Origin: Ascarosepion bandense
Lineage: Eukaryota; Mollusca; Cephalopoda; Sepiida; Sepiidae
Direction: 5' to 3'
Assembly (NCBI GenBank): GCA_037127315.1
Contig: JBBBDQ010000445.1
Span: 355,001-419,000 of the forward strand
DNA: 64,000 nucleotides
Under the pieces are notes generated by a model, which had not been told where the DNA came from, did not search any database, and was given only the letters and a program-made list of their open reading frames with translations. The position numbers were made by a program, and so were the translations under genes. Positions 13,301 through 25,700 of the stretch are shown here, one piece after another (positions within the stretch are counted from its first letter, which is position 1; each line of letters opens with the position of its first letter).

Positions 13301-15393
13301 CTGTAGATAAATGTGCTGGTTTTGAAAATTCAGGTCAGGAGATTTGTCTTTCCATGATGAGCCTCGCAGTGGATGACCACAGGCCTTGGATGATGAAGTC
13401 TTGAAGGTGGCCATTGAAGAGGACAGTAGTCTAACGTGTGGTGAACTTGAAAGACAGTTCAATGTTTCCGATAAAACAGACTTCACCTGCACCGCCCAGC
13501 TAAGACGTACAAAGTGAGCAAGTGAATTCCGCAAACACTGTTGGAGGTCCACAAGGGACAACAAGTGGCAGCCTGCGTATTGTTGCTTTCTCACCATCGT
13601 ACATCCTTATTCAATCGAGTGCTTACCAGTGATGAAAAGCAGGTTCTGTATGAAACTCCCAAGCGTTCCAGACATTGGTTATCTCCTCAGGATGCTGTCC
13701 CACATATCACAAGACCACCTATGCATTCACGCAAGATCATGCTTTGCGTCTAGTGGACAAGTGGTTCATTATGAACTGCTACCAATGAGCCAAACAGTCA
13801 CTGATGACCTATACTCGCAGCAATTGAAATGTGTGCAACAGACATTGTGCCAGAAGGAGCCAGCACTGGTGAATCGCTTTTCTTCCATGACAACGCCAGG
13901 CCACATGTCGCACGAGTGGTCAGGGATACCATAAAGCAACTTGGGTGGAGACTTTGTGCTGTCCACCTTATTCACTTGACCTTGGGGCATCCGATTACCA
14001 CCTCTTCCACTCCCTGGATAATCATCTTCGTGGGAAATCCTTCACCAATGAAGCAGACTTGCGCAAAGCTCTCATGGACTTCTTTGCGTCAAAATCCCCC
14101 AAGTTCTACCGCAAGGGCATTGAACAGCTGGAGACACGTTAACAGAAGATGCCGATGGTGATTATTTCAAAGACTAAATATGTTACACATACTGTGAAGC
14201 GTTTCTTTTTTTTTTTTTTCTTTAAAACCAGACAGAACTTTTTTTGGTTACCTTGTAGTTATAAATAACTATTTACCAATTTTATCATTGCGATATTCTT
14301 TTATTATATCAAAAATAAAGTAACTAGGGTCTGCAAATTAGAGGAGAGAGTTATCAATGATATTGTTCCAACTGTAAATCCATGGTTATCTCCCTTTAAC
14401 CCTCTTTTTTTCTTTTTTAATAGTTATTTTTATTACAAAATTTGGTGACGCACAATCAAATATTCATTCCAAAATACAGCTCAGAGAAAAAAGTTTGGGA
14501 ACCACTGCCTTATACCATACCAAGGTGCAATTGCCATCGCAATATTTACACACTGACTAATGGCGTAAGTATGGGAAACTCTCTTGATTCATGGTTTTCA
14601 AACTTTTATGTCTCACATTGAAAACATGGTTTTTAAAGAGAAGTTACTAAACCAAAAATATGTTTGATACGTTATATTTTTCTTTTAGCTGACAACAAAA
14701 ATGAAATCAATCATCTACTTTTGAAAAAAGTTCTGTTCTCAACTTCACATATGAGCTTAGCCAAAAAAAAAAAAAAAATAAAAAAACTGCCATTTCTTGA
14801 TGTTCTGGTAGATTCTAGTAATAGTACTTTCACAACTTCAGTATATAAAAAAATCCATTAGCAAAAATTCTTGCCACATACGGCAATTCATCTTCCCAAC
14901 TGCTTTTTTTCAAAAAACTACAGAATTTGAAACAAATGCTTGTCAACAACTTTCCAAATTATTTACTTGATTACCATATCAAACCTTTTCTTTGTAAGGA
15001 AACCAATGGCAACCACAAATACATCAACAAAAACATCAATATTTTTTTTACAAAAATCAAATGCACAATAACTAGACAGACCCAATGTCATTTATGAATT
15101 TATATGTCCTTTGTAAAACTGTGCTGCTCAACTATCCAAATCCACATTACTTATAACATCAATTATTACCTTTACACATGTTTATTTACGAGTAAGACAA
15201 AATTTAATCTTGATAATTGCTACAAGTATAGCCCCAAAGTGCTCAAAAGTACAAAACCTTTGGAGAATTCTTATATAATTTGAGTTTCGAAAAGAAAAAA
15301 TTCTACGAACACATGAAAAATTCTATAAAAAACTCAATACCTTGTCTGTCATTATTAATGAAACCTGTATAAAAGAGATTGTTGCCCAAAATA

Positions 15394-15438
<45 letters not shown>

Positions 15439-16661
15439 CGAGTGAATAAGGAACAAAGAAAAAAAATTTTTTACAATGTCCAAAACATTAATTTAAAACA
15501 GTGCTCGATATATAATATATATAGCTGTGAATATTGATTATAAATTATATTTTAGAACATGTACATAAAATATATAACAAATTTGTACATGTTCTAAAAT
15601 ATAATTTATAATAAATATATGTACATACATATATATATGCTCTACTTTCATATTGAGCACTTTTTCAAAGTAAATATCTAACTGTGGAATGTACTTCCAT
15701 TAGTATTAACCACTATATTATTATTAATAATAATAATAATAATAATATACAGGGTGTCTCAGAAGTTACACACTATATACTAATTTCTATTTTTTCTATG
15801 TTTCAGTTATGATCTGATATGGATGAGAAACTTACAGTACGAGAAAGAGTTAAATTGGTTTTTATATTTGGAAGAGATGGGGTAGCATACCGCTCTGTAG
15901 CTCAAAAATTCAACCGCAATCATCCTGAGCGAGAAAAATCATTGAGCCATACCATTGTCTGTCATTTGATCAAATGCTTCCAAGAAACTCGATCAGTTGC
16001 TGACCGTGAGAGATGTGGTCGACGAAAGAGTGCAACTGACAAAGAAACATCCACCATGGTTCTGGCAAACGTTGCTAGAAGCCCCATGAAATCAGTAAGG
16101 AAAATAAGCCAGGAGCTAACTATTAGCAAATCATCAGTACATCATATTCTTGAAGAACAGAAAGAGAATTGATACATGTGTTAATGCAGAGGGTGAACAA
16201 TTTGAGCATCTGTTATGATTATGATCAGTAAAATTGATATTCATATGTATTTTTATAAAAATCTGGATGGTGCACGACTTCCGGGACACCATGTGTGTGT
16301 GTGTATGTGTGCATATATATTTCAAATTTGTGTATTTAGGCAGCAAATTTTCTTTTAGACATGTCAGATTAAATAAATTGCAAACATTATGTTTGCTTGT
16401 TTTTAATAAAATCCGTTCATACTCACAGATAATCTTTTGCATATTATAACTGAAAGATGTAAGAAATGCACTGTAACCCCTGAAGATGATCTCGGAAGGA
16501 GATTGAAAGTACTTGGGTACTTTGAGAAATGAATGATAGCATCTGTCAACAATACAGCTCATTTCTGACATCTTTCAATTATAATACGCAAAAGATTATC
16601 CATGAGTATGAACGGATTTTATTAAAAATAAGCAGACACAATGTTTGCAATTTATTTAATC

Positions 16662-16708
<47 letters not shown>

Positions 16709-19700
16709 AAAGAGAAAAGTTTTTTTGGTGACACATTTTCTTCCTTGAAGAAATTAATCAGTTATGGTCAAGTTATAACAAATTTACCACAGGCAAGAAG
16801 AAAATTGAACTTAGAATAGGTTGCGCTAGAGATTAGTTTCACCCAATACCATAAGTTGCTACTGAACTAAAACATTAACCTAAAAACTAGAGTCATGTGA
16901 AATGTCAACTGAAAACAACCACTTTCTCAGATGAATGGCTAAAACTGGACTTGAATAAACAAAACATGTAGGTCCTAGCAAAGACTGCCCTTCTTCAAAC
17001 GATGTGGACTGACACTACAGAATCAAAGAACTATACCAAATAACAGAAACCACATCACTTGAGGATTTTCAACAGCAGCAACAAAAAAAATAAATGGATG
17101 CTACATGTAACTCGAAGAGAAAATAATGCCATCATCAAGATGTTCTACACTACTTCAAACAAAAGGTTTGGAAGGAAACCCCCCATCAATAATGGAAAGA
17201 GTAATAACAGCTACTGGACTTGAAAAACCTGTTTTCCTGAAAAATTGTTTTTAAGTTGTAGGAATCTTATAGAACAACCAGCCAGTAATCAACGAGAATA
17301 GAAGTTGAGTCCAACTGACCAAAAAACCACCAGGGCAAATTGGTAGGTGGTTTAAATAATAACCTGGGAGATTCCATTCTGTTACAGGAAAGTCTATTCT
17401 GTAAGCAGCGCTTGGCTGATAATTTCAGTGTGTACATTGAGCTCCATAAATATTGAGTACAATATCCACATTTGTCTTTGGGCTACATAGGGACATGTAT
17501 TCAGTTACACCCCCGCTAAATCTTTTAAATTATGTATTATATTGCATATAAACACATTTTTATTGTCATGGGTTTTCCCCCGTTTTTAGGTGCCCCTCGT
17601 AAATATGTGAGATTGTGGTGTATGAAGGTTTGGAAGATGATGGATTGGTTCTTTTGGTAATTGAGCAAATTGTAACGAGTGAATGGGTCGTGATAGTGTT
17701 TAGCTAGGTATAGGATAGTTAAGCGAGAACCAACCTCTACCCCTCCCCTTGTTCAGCCTTGTGCCATAATTGTATTTTTCAATACAACAAATAATGTATT
17801 CAGTTACAACCCTCTTTATTTTTGTCTGCCAACTGGACGCTAGTTGGTCACATCAGGAAGGTGAGTCTCACAATCTTGAATCTTCACCTTCCTACAGGGA
17901 GACAAAAGAAGACCACCATGTTGAAAGGTAAGTTATTTGACTTCTACATAAGTGAAAGATTTTATAAATTTCAACTTGAAACGAGCACTAGATGCTCAGT
18001 TAATGAATGTCAATGTTTCCTTATAATAAGCTAATACCATTTACCATCAAAGACAAATGTTGAAAATTTATTGAGATGAAGTATATTCATACACACAGAA
18101 AAATCATCATTGAGAAAAAAAAAATATAAACATCATGCATTCAAATTTATGAACACTGAACCAGAGAAACTCATGGAGGACGCTATGTCATTTTGACATC
18201 TTACTAAATAAAAATTAGTGTAGTTATTTAAAAAAATAAATAAATATAGCAATGATTAACCTCAATTTTTACACAAGCACACACATATATCTCTTACTTT
18301 TCGCCTTTTTCTTTTTCTTCTTCGTCTAAATAGGAAAATTCTCGCCACGTCTCGAAATCATACCTGAAACAAGAAAAAATAGTTGTCTATCACAAAGGTG
18401 AGGAGAAAAGGAAAACAAAAAAAATATTAAATAATGCCTCTGATCATAAGAACAGATATCTTCTTAATTTGCTCTATAGGAAGTTAGTCCATAACATACT
18501 CAATGCCTTGTAATTTGCCAAGCAATTATAGGGGTTTCTCACTCAGCAACACAATACCACCAAGTAAACTCATTTGGTATCTGACTATCGTGTTCAAAAT
18601 GGCCAAAACAGTGGATTCTTCTTCTGCAGGATATTTGGGTAAAATATCAATCGATCAACCCCTCCCTCAAGAAGCTACAGATTTGGTTTCCTGCAATTTG
18701 TTTTTTCCCAAAGCTAAAAATCACTGGTGAAATGCCCTGGATGAGATTAGAGAGAATGTGATAAGACAAATGATTGTGATCCAAAATGATTATTTTGTAG
18801 CTGGTTTAAAAAATTGAGAAAGATGATAAATGTATGAGGTCCAAAGAGAACATTTTGAAGAGGACTAAAGAGCCATTGCCCTAGGTAGGACATTTTTTTT
18901 CTTTTCATATTAAATATCTGCATACTTTCCAAACAGTGGTAGATACACCACATTTATTGATATAGAATATGAAAAATTGGATATTAGAATAAAAAATTAT
19001 ACAACTCTTTGATTGGGTTCATGGATTTTACAAGGTTTTATTACATGGAAAAATGCGCACATGAAACGTAATATTCTTAAGATTATATTAAACCTGGAAA
19101 AGAACAGAACAAGTTATTAAACCTGGAAAAGTAAAGGACAAGATATTCTAGTGAAGTAAAAATTAAATTTCTTAAAATATTGTATTCAAATTTTATTTTT
19201 AGCTGCAATATTCTAAGCAAGAAATTTTTTTTTTTTTTTTTACTTCACTAGAATATCTTGTCCTTTACTTTTCCAGGTTTAATAACTTGTCCTGTTCTTT
19301 TCCAGGTTTAATATAATCTTAAGAATATTACTTTTCATGTGCGCATTTTTCTATGTAATCCGTGATTTTTTCAGGTATTGCTATTAATTTAATATAAATT
19401 TAACGCTGAAAACCGCATTTAAAAATGTTTTTTAAAAATTATATTTAATTGACATAAAAGCAAAACATAAAAAATTGACTATTTATAATTAAATCTGATA
19501 ATCAGTTCTGATAAAATGATAAGGGATAAGCAAAGTTTGATTGACAAAAATGATCAAAGTTATTATTAGAAACATTAGTCACTCACTCACTCACTTATGT
19601 ACTTATGCAGTTAGTCTCCCTTTTCAGACTTGATATATTTTCATGTAACTTATTTTCTACTGGACCCAAATTTTTTTGTTGACTTCACACACAGCCAGGT

Positions 19701-22700
19701 GTACCTGTCAATTACCTGTAGTTCAAGGTAATATATTACAAACGAGGTTAATCCTAAACCTGTTGCTAAACCAATAAAAAAAAAAAAAAAAAGCTATAAC
19801 ATTGTTTAGGAGTGAAGGTTTGTTAGTTGTTTTGTTTTCATGGCATATCAACCTCGGCAGGTCATTTATTGCCAACTAAATTTTTTTAATTATTTATTGC
19901 TGGTAATACCTTTTTCTTTCAACAATTTATTGTTGTTTTTTTTATATAAATTTTTGTGTCTAGTAATACTTTTTTCTTTTCAAGTATCAAGATTCATTGG
20001 ATTTTGTTTTTAAGGGCAGTGTCCCCAAGTCCTACCCTTGTTATTTAACCCATAACTGGAGGGAAGGGACAGATTAATACCTTTCCCAAGGGTACCAGTG
20101 CTATAAGTGGATGCAAGGTATTCAACTGGAATTCAAACTCGGCTCACCGATTTCTCTTTTCAAGCCGATATCCACTGCACCACAACGCACATCCATCACT
20201 AAATGCTTACAGCACCTGGTATTCCCAAGCGGTTATCCATCTAAGTACTGACCAGGCTCAACGTTGCTTAAGTTCGGTGATTGAGCAAGAACCAGTATAT
20301 TCAACGTGATATGGCCATAAACCAGGAGTGAAGGTAGTTAAAATAATAGCAGCGTCAAGGGAAAAACAGTTATTTTCACAGTTTTTTGGGAGCTCAAAAG
20401 CCCAAATTCACCCTTGTTTTTGTTTTAACATGGTATTTGAATTTATGATTCCTGATAGATTTTCCAGGAATTTTATTTCTAAATCTATTTTTGATGCTGT
20501 TAGGGTGCCGCTCCTATTTGACTACAAATGGACTGTTCCCATTGCTATATATAGCAATGGTGGATTCTCTACAAGAGGGTCATAGAGAGTCACTTGAGAG
20601 TCTCTAATGAGTTAGTGCGAGTCAGTGAAGAGTTAGTCACACTTCCGGTGGCGTACCGGAAGTAATCACGTATACACACGTCTTACGACGGATTGGACTC
20701 TTGTATCTTTTCTATTGTAAATATTACTAATCACTTCTGTACATACTAACCGTCTTTCCGCGGAATACAACTTATATTCTGATTCTGTTGTTGAGTTATT
20801 CATTTATACTTGGCGACATAACAGATGCCTAACTATTTTTATTGTTCAGATTATGGCTGTCAATGAACAATAAAAATAGCTAAACTATTGAGAGACAGGA
20901 AAGAATGTTGAATAATCTTCTCAGATGAAGAAGAGACTTGAAGCAACCAAAATGCGGTTATACAGAAGGATGCTGAGGATACCATGGACTGAGCATACAA
21001 GCAACAACGAGGTTTTGGAGAAGATGGAAACAAAAAGGAAATTAATACTTAATATCAGGAAAAGACAGCCGAAGTTCTTGGAACATTTAAAGAGGAAAGA
21101 GGGCTTGGAAAATCTAATACTCACAGGTCAGATAGAGGGAAAGAGGAAAGCAACACATAACATACTTGATGGGCTGAGGCAAATGAATGGCAGAGCAGGG
21201 TTTGGATGGGGTAACAAAAGAAAGTGTGCTAAGAGTCACTAGAGACAGGAAGATGTGGAAGGCCATGATTGCCTATGTCCTGAAGGGACATGGCACTTAA
21301 AAGAAGAACTATTTTTATGCCAATGATATATTCTTTCAAAAAAAAAACAAAAAAATACAAAAAAAAAAATTGTTTTTTTTTCTCTCTTCCCGTACCCACT
21401 TGACACAAACCTGCCATAACAGAACAGATATACCCCAGGTTAAGAACAACTGAGGGGAGGGGGGAGATAATGGTTTACTGATACATGTCTTACTAATTAA
21501 CCCTTATCAGGGGTGGAGGTGGAGTCATAGTCTTTGTGGCAGCAGAAGTTTATATACATTTATAGTCTGAAGAATGTAAATTAATCTAAAAGATATACCA
21601 TCATTATTAAATTTCCTATGGCTTATCAACCCTTTGCAGGTTATTTAAAGCCAGGAAATATTTTAAGGAGCGGAGGATAATGGTTTAGCAAAGAAGTTCT
21701 ATTCATCAACCCATAGCTGGGGAGAGAAGATATGGATGTTTAGCAACTCAGCTATCCAATTAACTATTCCAGGCAATTATCCACTACACCACCCACATAT
21801 CCAAGCTTGGCATTCCCAAGAGGCCACCTATCTAAGTACTGACCAATCTTGGCGTTGCTTAACTTCAATGATCATACAGGATGCAACATAGTTTTGTACA
21901 TCTAGTCAATGAAAAAACTATAGAGGACACTATTCCATTGTAATTTTACAAAAAAATCTGATTCAAGCCAAAAATAATAATACTTACCAAAACGAATAGA
22001 ATCGGTCTACTTCCTTATATGAAGCTGACATATCTCCTAATTTGGAAACAGGTTTCTTGACTGACCATCTTGCAGAAAAAAAATTTAAAAAATAAAAAAT
22101 ATGTGAAAAAATTCAATCAGAAAAGAGGTCTTCGAAAAGCAAAATTCTAGAAAAATATGAATGCCAGTAATCTTTTATTTTAAGAAGAGGATACAAATGA
22201 AATATTTTAAATTGTCAACTTTTCTATTTACTTCACTGCAACAGCCGTTAAACAATTATCTTTCATTTTCTCACTGAAACCAAGTAGCATGTCTTTGCAT
22301 CAAAAAGGAAAAGTCCATTATTTATGAGGTATCTATAGGAAATGTTAAATGCCTATCTTTCTTTTTCTTCAATGAATCTAAGAACATGGAATAGTCCACT
22401 ATTTATGAGGTATTAATAGGAAACTTTAATGCCTTTTTTTTTCAATGAATCTAAGAAAATGGAATAGTCCATTATTTATGAGGCATTGGCAGGGTGTAAC
22501 AGCCATGCAAACTAAGGGAGGGGAAGACAAGCGCAATTATCACATGACTAGAAAGACTCATGAAAATTTTGTGTTTTTCCTATTTTAATATTTGGATGAA
22601 TCTTAATTCTTAAGCTAATGATTGAGTAAGCTCATGGCAAGTTCCACGACAATAAAATATCTGTAAAAATTCCTATATTGCATTGTTAAATATTTGAGCG

Positions 22701-25700
22701 ATCATATCTCGAAAGAGACATGACTGACCGGGCAGAAGATTATCCTGCAGTAGGTTGCCATTACTTTCTGCAGTAGACTGGTTGCCGACCAAGGCTATAG
22801 AACCCAATCTGTCCTATTATTTGACTCATAGCTAGAAGGGGATGAGATGTATTATATTATTAAGTAGTAATTAGTGGTGGATTAGTTTATTACTTCATAA
22901 CAATACAAAACTGATCCTCCACTTTTTGCCCAGTAGAAGCCTTAATCATGTTTTCAACTATTCTATTCAGTCAGTCAGTCAGTCAGTTAAGTGTCATACA
23001 TGATACACGCTTTAGCTGATCATGTCTCGAAAGAGACATAACTGACTGGGCAGAAGATTATCCTGCAGTAGGTTACCATTGCTTTTTGTGGTAGACTGGT
23101 TGCCAATCAAGGCTATAGAACCCAATCTGTCCTGTTATTTAACCCATAACTGAAGGGAAGAGACGGATTAATACCTTTCCAAAAGGTATTTGTGCATAAG
23201 TGAATGCAAGGAATTCAACTAATGGAATTCAAACTCAGCTCCCCGATTTGTCGTTCCAAGTCGATATCCATTGCTCTACATCTTTAACAAAATGTTACAA
23301 TAAAAATCATAATTCATTTTAAGAAAGGAACATAAATGAAAAGATTTGAAATTGATAATTTTTTACCATTTCACTGAAACGGATATTAAACACTTCTATC
23401 TTCCCTTTCTTTTATTCCTTTTCTCATTAGACCCAAATATTGAACAGGTGAAGAGGCTCATCCCTTGTTTCCTGTTTAGGATGCAATTTCCGGTTTTCTC
23501 TTTTCTAATCTTTTCACTCTCTTATTTTTTTTTTTTTTCAATTGGAGTAGATAGACTAAACTATCGCCCGGTTCACACTCCACCCACGTCTATTGAACAG
23601 ATGAAGAGGCTCATCCCTTGCTCCCTGTTTAGGATGTGGTTTCTGGCTTTCTCTTTTCCATTCTTTTTACCCTTACGTAGCCCCCTGCGCATCAGTGGCA
23701 TTATCACCTTGCTTGGGGTGATGTGATAAAAAAAAAAAAAAAAAAAAAAAAAATACCATCTCAAATGTGTTTTGTTTATCAAAACAGTCACCCATTATTT
23801 ATGAGATATTGGCAGAAGATGTAAAACACTGCTATCCTCTTTTCCTCCTTTCATATTCTCACTGAAACCAAGTAGTGTCTTTTTCACACCATCAAAACAG
23901 AATAGTCTATAATTTATAAATTATTGGCAGAGCGTAATGGTCATGTGAACTAACAAAGATAGAGACAAGCACAATTATAATAGGATGATTGCTATTTCAA
24001 AGGATGCAAAGTATGAAAAACAATTTAGTTTTAGGTTTCATTTCAAGGCACGACTATCATTTACCTGTCAAGCTTAGAAAAGCGTTAACAGTACATCATT
24101 CACTTAGCAAGCGGGCAAAATATTTTTTTTTCTCTACTTACTAAAACAAATTGAATTTTCATCAGCTTTTTTTTTATGAAACAAATTTTCTAAGCCTAAC
24201 AAACTAATTAAATTTATTAAACACCAATGGCAAAACAAATAACCCTCACCATCGTGTTGTGGAGTAGTTTTCGCATTGAAAGTTATAATCGTGCTATGTT
24301 TTTTTGTTTTTTTTTCAATTGGAGTAGATAGACTAAACTACCGCCCGGTTCACACTTCACCCACGTCTATTGAACAGGTGAAGAGGCTCATCCCTTGTTT
24401 CCTGTTTAGGATGTGGTTTCCGGTTTTTCTCTTTTCTAATCTTCTCACTCTTATGTAGCCCCCTGCACATCAGTGGCATTACTGCCTTGCTTGGGGTGAT
24501 ATGATTAAAAAAAAAAAAAAAAAAAAATGTCAGTTGCTAATCGACTTAACACACCCAAAATGTTAAGAACTTGGTAATCTTCCACTAAAAGCTGACTTCT
24601 TAGTATTCGGCTAACTGCCGGCTAATATCAACTGCCTAGTAGTTCTACTGAACCCCAATAGAACTCTAAAGAACTCCTATGAACTTCCAAAGAACTTCTC
24701 AAGAATCCCCCCCCCCCCCGTTAATTCTTATTAATATAGGAGAGAGAGCCCATTATCTGAGGAATAGGTGTGTTTCACCATTACACACAGAAAATTTAAT
24801 TCTGTTTTATTTTCATTTGAGAGAGAGAAAGAAAAAAATGAGGGAAGACAGACAAAGAAGAAGAAAAAAAAATGTTACTTAGTAAGTCGGTGATAATTCA
24901 CTAGTACTTTTCCCAATCGTATTTTTTGTAATTATATAACCTTAGTTTTGAAAGGGTTAAGAAAGAATTGTTTTGTTTTTTCATACCTTGCATTCCGTTC
25001 AAACACAGGTCCAAAAACTGTGAAAAAGTTTTGTTTAGAATTTGTACAGTTGGGTGGGATCTCATTGTCAAATTCCGGATCAACACTGTCATAGGATCTA
25101 CGTTTCACAGGATTGCCTAAAATTTCATAGGCTGCAAAATAGAAAGACAAAGTAAAGTTGGAAAGGCAATGAAAAATCTCGATCATTTATTTATCTTCTA
25201 AAAGCATCCATGACAATTCTAATAAAGCAGATTTAGGGGAGAAATGTTAATAAGGCCGAGAAAATATTTGTCGATATTTCTGAGATGAGGTATTGTAATT
25301 ATTTACTTTGTTCAGATTGTTGTCCTCGTCTTAGTTGCCATATTTACGTTTCAGCCATCGTACACTCCAAACTTCTTCAGGTGATTGGAATTTTGAATTG
25401 AACCCTTTGTTTCAATCACTGGGGTAGATTGTTTTTGTTCCATGGGTCATGCCACTTTTGGATGTCTTAGTTATTTCCATTTAACTCAACACTAAATTTT
25501 TTGTTCATCACTGCTGTAGTTTTTTTAAACTGGTATTTGTCTTTAAAAAAAAATAAATGAAAAAGAAAATGCAGAGGGAAAAGTGCTGAAGATCAAATCT
25601 TTTCAAAATCAGAGACTGATCAGTTTCATAAATTTTTTTAAGCTTATAGGGAGGGACCAAGGGGCCAGCCAAAATTGCCCCAGCCTACCCTGTAGAATCA

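Larger units (their letters stand above)
12798..14507. mobile_element. hAT-like non-autonomous element, split by a mariner
   Basis: Ends CAGAGGTTCC and GGAACCACTG are hAT-type inverted termini. They are flanked by CCTTACAA and CCTTATAC, an imperfect 8-bp duplication. The interior is non-coding apart from the nested mariner. Confidence 0.65.

Noticed and set aside
13136..13597. 153-codon open frame on the minus strand
   Set aside because: Antisense of the mariner transposase pseudogene; the plus strand explains the sequence.
16134..16571. 145-codon open frame on the minus strand
   Set aside because: Runs through the foldback 16370-16658; no domain, and its halves mirror the opposite-strand ORFs.
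23346..23726. 126-codon plus-strand frame (and the 113-codon frame at 43918-44259, minus)
   Set aside because: Both are translations of the dimeric SINE-B; their similarity comes from the repeat, not from a gene.
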